NCBI GenBank assembly: GCA_946498245.1
Contig: CAMMNN010000003.1
Coordinates: 62,001 to 126,000, forward strand
From: an uncultured Clostridium sp.
Lineage (GTDB): Bacteria; Bacillota; Clostridia; Lachnospirales; Lachnospiraceae
Direction of reading: 5' to 3'
Length of the DNA stretch: 64,000 nt
The translations under genes and the position numbers were made by a program. A model generated the notes under the pieces. The model was not told the origin of the DNA, did no database searches, and saw nothing but the letters and a program-made list of their open reading frames with translations. Below are positions 58,568-64,000 of this stretch, piece after piece. Every line of letters starts with the position of its first letter. Within the stretch, counting starts at the first letter, position 1.

Positions 58568-59809
58568 TTAAGCCCGGTTCTGTCCCTCTGCTTTTCGGAA
58601 TAAAATAAAGCCAATCATAAACATTACGGCCAAAACCCCTACTCCGGCGTTGGGGCTGCCTGTAATCTGGCTGATAAATCCTACCAGGGCCGTTCCCAAA
58701 AATGCGGCCCCTTTTCCGCAGATGTCGAATATGCCGAAAAATTCCCCGGACTTTTCCGGCGGAATAATCTTTGCAAAATAAGAGCGGGACAGAGCCTGAA
58801 TGCCGCCCTGGAACATTCCCACCCATACAGCCAGAAGCCAGAACTCCCACTGGCGGTCCAACTGAATGGCAAAAAGGGCAATGCCCGTATAGGCCAGAAT
58901 ACACAGCTTAATCAGCTTTTCCGCAGCATACCGTTTGGCCGCCCAGCCAAAAAGCAGGGCAAAGGGAAAGGCCACAATCTGAGTCACCAGCAGAGCCAGC
59001 AAAAGGCCCTGGGTATCCAGTCCCAGTGCGCTTCCGTAAGCCGTAGCCATGTCAATAATGGTGTAAACCCCATCGATGTAAAAAAAGAAAGCGGCCAGGA
59101 AAAGGGCAATCTCCTTATGTTCCTTCAGATCTTTAAAAGCATGGGAGAGGCGGCTGAGGCTTTCTCTCATAATCCCGCCCTCGGCCTCAATGTAATGCCT
59201 CTGCCGGTAATGCTTCAAAAGAGGAAGGGATAACATCAGCCACCACCCTCCTGTCAGGCAAAAGGCAATCCCCATGGCTCCCGTCATAGTAAGGCCCAGT
59301 TTATCATAAAAAAGAACGAAAACCAGACTTACCAGAAAGGGAATGCAGCTTCCGATATATCCCCAGGCATAGCCGTGGGAGGAAACCTGATCCATGCTCT
59401 CCGGATCCGTTACATCTGACAGCATGGCGTCATAAAATACCAGACTGGCGGAGTATCCCGTTTTGGTCAATACAAAGACTGCCAGAAACACGATCCAGGC
59501 CATAGGAATGGAAAGGGCCATGCACCCGCAGACTCCAATAAGCATAAAGATAGTAAAGAGAGGTTTTTTATACCCCTTCGTATCCGCCGCCGTTCCCAGC
59601 AGCGGCCCGATTACCGCCACACAGAGAGTTGCCGCAGAAGCGGCATAGCCCCAGTAGGCCACGTAATTTGCCTCAGAAATACCGGCGCTCTTTGCCAGCT
59701 CATTAAAATAAATGGGAATAATGGTAGAAGCCAATAAAATAAAGGCCGAATTTCCCACATCATACAAGATCCAAAAGATTTCCAATTTCGATAGTTTTCT
59801 CTTTTCCAT
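58568..59809 (-). CDS. UMF1/Atg22-like MFS transporter
   Basis: About 413 residues from the ATG at 59809 with GGGAGGACGT upstream. It has twelve hydrophobic segments and family motifs of the unknown major facilitator family 1: WILYDVGNSAFILLASTIIPI and YDAMLSDVTDPESMDQVSSHG, GYIGSCIPFLVSLVFVL and IQALSRSYFAKIIPPEKSGE. The fungal relative Atg22 exports amino acids from vacuoles; bacterial members are not well characterised. It stands alone. Substrate unknown. Confidence 0.85.
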   Translation of the reverse strand: MEKRKLSKLEIFWILYDVGNSAFILLASTIIPIYFNELAKSAGISEANYVAYWGYAASAATLCVAVIGPLLGTAADTKGYKKPLFTIFMLIGVCGCMALSIPMAWIVFLAVFVLTKTGYSASLVFYDAMLSDVTDPESMDQVSSHGYAWGYIGSCIPFLVSLVFVLFYDKLGLTMTGAMGIAFCLTGGWWLMLSLPLLKHYRQRHYIEAEGGIMRESLSRLSHAFKDLKEHKEIALFLAAFFFYIDGVYTIIDMATAYGSALGLDTQGLLLALLVTQIVAFPFALLFGWAAKRYAAEKLIKLCILAYTGIALFAIQLDRQWEFWLLAVWVGMFQGGIQALSRSYFAKIIPPEKSGEFFGIFDICGKGAAFLGTALVGFISQITGSPNAGVGVLAVMFMIGFILFRKAEGQNRA

Positions 59810-59932
59810 ACGTCCTCCCGTTTCAATAGCCCTTGTTATTTCCATCTTCCCATGGTATAGTCATACCGTGACAACCATTGACAGCGTTTGTATCCATAGA
59901 AACCCATAACGCTGCCTGTAATGAGGTGAGCT

Positions 59933-60769
59933 ATGATTACTTTTCTTTTCCGCTGCCGGCGGATTATCAACAAATACATTGCCGATGAAATGACGGTTTA
60001 TGCCGCTCAGGCTTCTTTTTTTATTATTATAGCGGCATTCCCTTTTATCATGCTTCTGCTTTCCATTATCCAGCTTGTTCCCAGCATCAGCCAGGAAGAT
60101 CTCCTGGAGCTTTTGGCCGCCCTGGTTCCTATCCATTTTCAGGAAATCATCGCCAGCATTGTCAACAGCCTTTATACGAAATCGCCGGGAACCCTCCTCT
60201 CCCTGTCCGTTGTGGCGGCCCTGTGGTCCGCGTCCAAAGGAATGATGAGCATGGCCAGAGGCTTAAACCGGGTTCAGGAAAGCCATATCCGCAGAGGTTA
60301 CTTAGTAAACCGCATAATTTGTTCCGGTTATACCATTGTGTTTATCATAGTCTGCATCCTCTCCCTGGTTCTGCTGGTCTTCGGCGATGCCATCCAGGAA
60401 TTTGTGATACGCCTGTTCCCAATCTTTGCTGACATTACTCAGTATATCATAAATGTCCGCACTCTGCTATCACTGGGAACCCTGGTTTTTTGTTTTACCG
60501 GACTGTATACCGTCCTTCCCGACGAAAAGCTATCCTGGCGCAGCCAGATTCCCGGCGCTATCTTCTCTACGCTATGCTGGATCGGGATCTCTCTGGCGTT
60601 TTCCATTTATTTCCGGTTTTTTGACCAGTTTTCCTACACCTACGGAAGCTTAACCGCCGTGGTCCTTTTAATGCTGTGGCTCTATATCTGTATCTGCGCT
60701 CTGTTTCTGGGAGCTGAGATCAATTACTTTTATGAAAAAGAATATGGAAAAGGGCCGGAGCGCCAATGA
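59933..60769 (+). CDS. YihY/BrkB-family membrane protein
   Basis: The 278-residue protein has about six transmembrane helices and family hallmarks: DEMTVYAAQASFFIIIAAFP at the N-terminus, LWSASKGMMSMARGLNR in the middle, LYTVLPDEKLSWRSQIPGA and the C-terminal YGSLTAVVLLMLWLYICICA plus LGAEINYFYEK. The family was once misnamed ribonuclease BN; it is an inner-membrane protein of unknown function. The ATG follows GAGGTGAGCT. The stop lies inside the shared terminator at 60751-60795. Confidence 0.9.
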   Translation: MITFLFRCRRIINKYIADEMTVYAAQASFFIIIAAFPFIMLLLSIIQLVPSISQEDLLELLAALVPIHFQEIIASIVNSLYTKSPGTLLSLSVVAALWSASKGMMSMARGLNRVQESHIRRGYLVNRIICSGYTIVFIIVCILSLVLLVFGDAIQEFVIRLFPIFADITQYIINVRTLLSLGTLVFCFTGLYTVLPDEKLSWRSQIPGAIFSTLCWIGISLAFSIYFRFFDQFSYTYGSLTAVVLLMLWLYICICALFLGAEINYFYEKEYGKGPERQ

Positions 60770-60795
60770 CGAAAAGTTCATTGGGCTCCGGCCCT
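60751..60795. terminator. Bidirectional terminator between yihY-like gene and cysK
   Basis: AGGGCCGGAGC and GCTCCGGCCCT are perfect inverted arms, extended by CCAATGA / TCATTGG, with a six-base loop. A T-run (CCTTTTCC) follows on the minus strand, so it mainly ends the cysK transcript. The plus-strand stop codon lies within the stem. Confidence 0.85.
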
Positions 60796-60803
60796 CTATT
60801 CTG

Positions 60804-61748
60804 TCAATTCTCCTGGTTTTCGGCAAACAGCGGGGTGGACAGATAGCGGTCGCCGGTATCGGGAAGGAGGACTACAATATTCCTGCCCTTATTTTCCGGC
60901 TTCTTCCCTTCCTGAATCGCCGCCCAGAGAGCCGCGCCGGAGGAAATTCCCACTAAGATCCCTTCCGTCCGCGCCAGATCCCTGGCTGCCCCGTAAGCGT
61001 CCTGCTCTGTGGCAGGGATTACTTCATCATAAACCTGGCGATCCAGGATTTCCGGTATAAAGTTGGCCCCGATTCCCTGGATTCCATGGCCTCCGGCCTT
61101 TCCCCCGGAAAGCAGCGGGGATCCCGCCGGTTCCACAGCCAGCACCCGGATAGAAGGATTTTTGGATTTTAAGTAGCCGCCGGTTCCGGTAATGGTTCCG
61201 CCGGTCCCTACGCCTGCCACGAAAATATCGATTTTCCCGTCCAGGCTCTCCCACAGCTCCGGCCCGGTGGTTTCCCAATGAGCCCTGGGATTGGCGGGAT
61301 TTACAAACTGGCCTAAAATCACAGCTCCGGCGATTTCCTTTTTTAACTCCTCCGCCTTTTCAATGGCTCCCGCCATTCCTTTAGCCCCTTCCGTCAAAAC
61401 GATTTTAGCCCCATAGGCGGCTAAAAGCATCCGGCGTTCCACGCTCATGGTTTCCGGCATGGTTAAAATCACCTGATACCCTTTCATGGCCCCGATACTG
61501 GCAAGGCCAATGCCTGTATTTCCGGAGGTGGGCTCTATAATCGTAGCCCCGGATTTCAGGACTCCTTTTTTCTCTGCATCCTCAATCATATAGAGGGCCG
61601 CCCGATCCTTTACGCTTCCTGCCGGATTAAAATATTCCAGCTTCAGAAAGAGGCCTGCGGCAAGACCGTGTTTTCTCTCCAGATTCACCGCCTCCAGCAG
61701 CGGGGTTTTCCCAATGAGTTCCAATGCGCTTCTTTTGAAATCTGCCAT
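60804..61748 (-). CDS. cysK: Cysteine synthase A (O-acetylserine sulfhydrylase)
   Basis: The 314-residue PLP enzyme carries the cofactor lysine in PAGSVKDRAALYM, the substrate-binding loop TIIEPTSGNTGIGLAS, the phosphate loop FVAGVGTGGTITGTGGYLK and the Ser in VGISSGAALWA. It makes cysteine from O-acetylserine and sulfide in the cytoplasm. Its promoter (61791-61818) overlaps an 8-bp inverted repeat, so it is probably under cysteine or sulfur control. It converges with the yihY-like gene. Confidence 0.95.
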   Translation of the reverse strand: MADFKRSALELIGKTPLLEAVNLERKHGLAAGLFLKLEYFNPAGSVKDRAALYMIEDAEKKGVLKSGATIIEPTSGNTGIGLASIGAMKGYQVILTMPETMSVERRMLLAAYGAKIVLTEGAKGMAGAIEKAEELKKEIAGAVILGQFVNPANPRAHWETTGPELWESLDGKIDIFVAGVGTGGTITGTGGYLKSKNPSIRVLAVEPAGSPLLSGGKAGGHGIQGIGANFIPEILDRQVYDEVIPATEQDAYGAARDLARTEGILVGISSGAALWAAIQEGKKPENKGRNIVVLLPDTGDRYLSTPLFAENQEN

Positions 61749-61761
61749 ATAGCCTCCTTAT

Positions 61762-61818
61762 AATTCCTAGTATTTTAATATGATTTAACCATTGTACCAC
61801 ATCTTAGGAATTTGTCAA
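61762..61818 (-). promoter_or_regulatory. cysK promoter with flanking inverted repeat
   Basis: On the minus strand TTGACA and TACAAT are 16 bases apart (61813-61818 and 61791-61796). AATTCCTA (61762-61769) and TAGGAATT (61805-61812) form an exact inverted repeat, one arm just inside the -35 and the other downstream of the likely start site. It may be the operator of a sulfur-responsive repressor; the regulator is not in the window. Confidence 0.65.
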
Positions 61819-63047
61819 GCCCCGTTAAACAGCAGACGGCGGGACAGATCTTTTAAATAATCCAGGTATCCGGCCTCTTCCACATTTCCTGCCGCCACTA
61901 CAGGCACTTGCCCCAGGGTCCGTCCGTTTAGGGTATAGGAGAGAACTCCCGCCGGATCTCCCTGTTTTACCGGGGCCGTCAGAAATTCCTCTAAAGACAG
62001 TTCTTTTTCAATTCCTCCCAAATCCTCTCCATCCATGCTGAGATAAGAAAAGGTTCCTTCATAAGCCAGAGGTACGCTCTCCTCCACGCCGTTTTTTACC
62101 TCCATGGGGGGAAGGGGGAGCATTTCCGTATCCTCATACAGCCTGCAGGCAGCGTAACCGAAATTTAACAGAGTCACTGCGTCCTGGAAACGGGCTTTGT
62201 AGTCCGGAGCTGCCATGATGGCTGCAATGAGGCGCACTCCGTCCTTTTCCGCCGTTGCAGAAAGACAGTATTTGGCAATAGATGTGGAGCCCGTCTTCAG
62301 CCCTGTTGTGCGGAAATTGGTAGCCATTTTCAGGAGTTTATTGGTATTGGCCAGACCAAATTCTTTGGTTCCCTGTTTCGTCACATGGGTAATATTTTCC
62401 ATCCAAATGGTGGAGTAATTATGAATCTGGGGATAATGGTTAATGAGTTCCCTGGACATTAGGGCAATATCCCTGGCCGTCGTCACATGGGAAGGGCTTT
62501 CCGTAAGGCCGCAGCAGTCTTCAAAATGAGTTCCCGTCATTCCAAGGCCTGCCGCCCTTTCATTCATCATCTGGACAAAAGCCTCTTCGCTTCCCGCTAT
62601 GTACTCCGCCATAGCCACGCTGGCGTCGTTTCCCGAGGCCACCACAATGCATTTTATCAGGGTTTCCACCGACTGTACCTCCCCCTCCTCCAAAAAGACC
62701 TGGGAGCCGCCCATGGATTTGGCGTAAGCGCTGGTCACCACAGGATCGTCCATCTGGATTTTTCCGGAAGCCAGTGCGTCGAATATTAAAATCAGCGTCA
62801 TAATTTTGGTAATACTGGCCGGACTCCTGGGTTCGTCTGCGTTTTTTTCATAGATTACCTGTCCCGTAGACGCTTCCATCAGGCAGGCCGACGGGGCCGA
62901 TATGGAAAGGGTTTCCCCTTCTGTCCCTGCAAGTATCGCTTCTCCGCTTTCCAAAAGCACAGGTTCCTCCGCTCTGGCCTCCGCCGCAGAAACCGGAGAC
63001 AGACACAGCAGTCCGGCCATAGCAAGAGCACACGCCCGTTTCAACAT
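61815..63047 (-). CDS. D-alanyl-D-alanine carboxypeptidase (DacF-like PBP5 family)
   Basis: About 410 residues from the ATG at 63047. A signal peptide ends near AEARAEE. The serine peptidase motifs are SPASITKIM (SxxK), VASGNDASV (SxN) and GLKTGSTS (KTG). A C-terminal all-beta domain and an amphipathic tail (YLDYLKDLSRRLLFNG) attach it to the membrane face. It trims the terminal D-Ala from peptidoglycan stem peptides. Divergent from the antiporter gene. An upstream TTG at 63083 is less likely. Confidence 0.9.
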   Translation of the reverse strand: MLKRACALAMAGLLCLSPVSAAEARAEEPVLLESGEAILAGTEGETLSISAPSACLMEASTGQVIYEKNADEPRSPASITKIMTLILIFDALASGKIQMDDPVVTSAYAKSMGGSQVFLEEGEVQSVETLIKCIVVASGNDASVAMAEYIAGSEEAFVQMMNERAAGLGMTGTHFEDCCGLTESPSHVTTARDIALMSRELINHYPQIHNYSTIWMENITHVTKQGTKEFGLANTNKLLKMATNFRTTGLKTGSTSIAKYCLSATAEKDGVRLIAAIMAAPDYKARFQDAVTLLNFGYAACRLYEDTEMLPLPPMEVKNGVEESVPLAYEGTFSYLSMDGEDLGGIEKELSLEEFLTAPVKQGDPAGVLSYTLNGRTLGQVPVVAAGNVEEAGYLDYLKDLSRRLLFNGA

Positions 63048-63186
63048 ACTCTTTATATAACCTTCCCTCTCTTTTATTCTCAATATACGTAAAAAAGGCG
63101 GATATTATGCCCGCTGTAGGGCCATGACAGCCTCCGGCCACAGCATTAAGAAAATGTTCATAAATAAAAACTTCCCCTTCCGTCAG

Positions 63187-63215
63187 TTGACCGCTTTTTA
63201 AATCCCTGTTATACT
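63187..63215 (+). promoter_or_regulatory. Promoter of the NhaP-like antiporter gene
   Basis: TTGACC and TATACT are separated by 17 bases. The start TTG lies about 33 bases downstream with GGGGGTAG before it. Confidence 0.75.
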
Positions 63216-63247
63216 GAAAACGCAAAATATAAAAGGGGGTAGAGCCT

Positions 63248-64000
63248 TTGGATAGTGTTCTCTTACTGCTGGGAGTTGTAATTGTCATCTGTGTCCTCAG
63301 CCACAAATTTACGGAAAAGCTGGCGATTCCATCCCTGCTTTTTTTCATTCTGCTGGGGATGATATTTGGGGAAGACGGAGTCTTCCGCATTTATTTTAAC
63401 GACTATAATATTGCCAATATCGTGTGTTCGGTTTCACTGATTTTTATTATGTATTACGGCGGTTTCGGCACCAACATAAAAGCCGCTAAGTCTGTCGCCG
63501 TAAAGGCCGTTCTTCTGTCCACTCTGGGAGTAGCTATGACCGCTGCCGTTACCGGGGCCCTGACCCATCTGATTTTGGGGCTGTCCTGGCTGGAAAGCCT
63601 GCTCATCGGATCTGTCATCGCTTCCACAGACGCCGCATCTGTGTTTAATATTCTCCGTACAAAAAATCTGAACCTGAAGGACAATACCGCCAGCCTTCTG
63701 GAGCTGGAATCCGGCTCCAACGACCCTATGTCCTATATGCTGACCGTTGTGCTGGTAACGTTAATGGCTGGCAGCAATCTTTCTGTGCCGGTCCTTCTTT
63801 TAAAGCAGATCGCCTTCGGCGTAATATTCGGATGTGTTATAGGTTTCGGCGCTTCCTGGCTTCTGCCAAAAACCGACATCATCGCCGCTCAGGGCCGTAC
63901 CATTTTCGTCTTCGCCATAGCCGTCACCGCTTACGCCCTGCCGTCTTTATTGGGAGGAAACGGCTACCTCAGCGTATATCTGTGCGGCATTATTATGGGA
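63248..64000 (+). CDS. NhaP/CvrA-type cation:proton antiporter (3' end outside window)
   Basis: At least 251 residues from a TTG start with GGGGGTAG upstream. Eight hydrophobic segments and the CPA1 features GTNIKAAKSVAVKAV, SVIASTDAASVFNIL (with conserved Asp and Thr) and LELESGSNDPMSYMLTVV (ESGSNDP, the ion-binding core) agree with NhaP/CvrA-type antiporters. It would exchange Na+ or K+ for protons. The gene continues beyond the window, so the C-terminal regulatory domain is not visible. Confidence 0.85.
   Translation, partial: MDSVLLLLGVVIVICVLSHKFTEKLAIPSLLFFILLGMIFGEDGVFRIYFNDYNIANIVCSVSLIFIMYYGGFGTNIKAAKSVAVKAVLLSTLGVAMTAAVTGALTHLILGLSWLESLLIGSVIASTDAASVFNILRTKNLNLKDNTASLLELESGSNDPMSYMLTVVLVTLMAGSNLSVPVLLLKQIAFGVIFGCVIGFGASWLLPKTDIIAAQGRTIFVFAIAVTAYALPSLLGGNGYLSVYLCGIIMG

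Overview
The window looks like a chromosome segment of a gut Clostridia bacterium, most likely Lachnospiraceae. The support is the low-to-mid GC Gram-positive ribosome binding sites, the pairing of a GGGtGRT-type protein gene with an Fe-S scaffold gene, and conjugation genes of the kind found in Lachnospiraceae elements. I cannot name a species. No tRNA, rRNA or CRISPR array was seen.

Bases 1 to about 42,000 are one end of a large integrative and conjugative element (ICE), read almost entirely on the minus strand. At its right end a tyrosine integrase (40787-41917) sits beside five GTGTATCA repeats and abuts the 3' end and terminator of a host GGGtGRT gene. Going left come plasmid-like functions (DUF6075, ParA, ParB, an ArpU-like regulator), small element genes, and a type IV secretion operon: VirB2-like pilin, TrbL-like channel, lytic transglycosylase/C39 peptidase fusion, surface protein, PrgI, VirB4, three unrecognised genes, DUF6017-type replication initiator, VirD4, class B sortase and a wall-binding transglutaminase. 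Further left are an Xre regulator, a Tn916 ORF7/ORF8-like sigma pair, an S1-type RNA-binding protein, a cold-shock protein, two large secreted proteins, a second transglutaminase and a thioester-domain adhesin cut by the window edge. No relaxase is visible, so the element probably continues to the left.

Inside the element, 10852-19874 is a co-oriented cargo block of about 13 genes headed by a MarR repressor with a near-perfect 15-bp inverted repeat over its promoter. It encodes a CDP-alcohol phosphatidyltransferase, a CrtO-like acyltransferase, an MGDG-synthase-type glycosyltransferase, a PAP2 enzyme, an AI-2E-family permease, a GT8 glycosyltransferase, small membrane proteins, a TetR regulator, a DUF368 (polyprenyl-phosphate translocase) protein, a lone winged-helix protein and MgtC. 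I read it as an ICE-borne envelope-lipid remodelling operon. It is the most novel-looking system here, together with three similar promoter-leader-terminator modules (near 9.3, 36.1 and 37.7 kb) that may control element genes by antitermination, possibly through the element's own S1 and cold-shock proteins.

From 42,069 rightwards the genes look chromosomal: the GGGtGRT/Fe-S scaffold pair, a phospholipase D-like enzyme, an aldo/keto reductase, a TRAP transporter with a divergent GntR-regulated catabolic operon (enolase-superfamily dehydratase, SDR, sugar isomerase) sharing candidate operators, a NYN/LOTUS-like protein, endonuclease IV, a heterodimeric ABC exporter, an MFS permease, a YihY-type membrane protein, cysteine synthase, D-Ala-D-Ala carboxypeptidase and the start of an NhaP-like antiporter.
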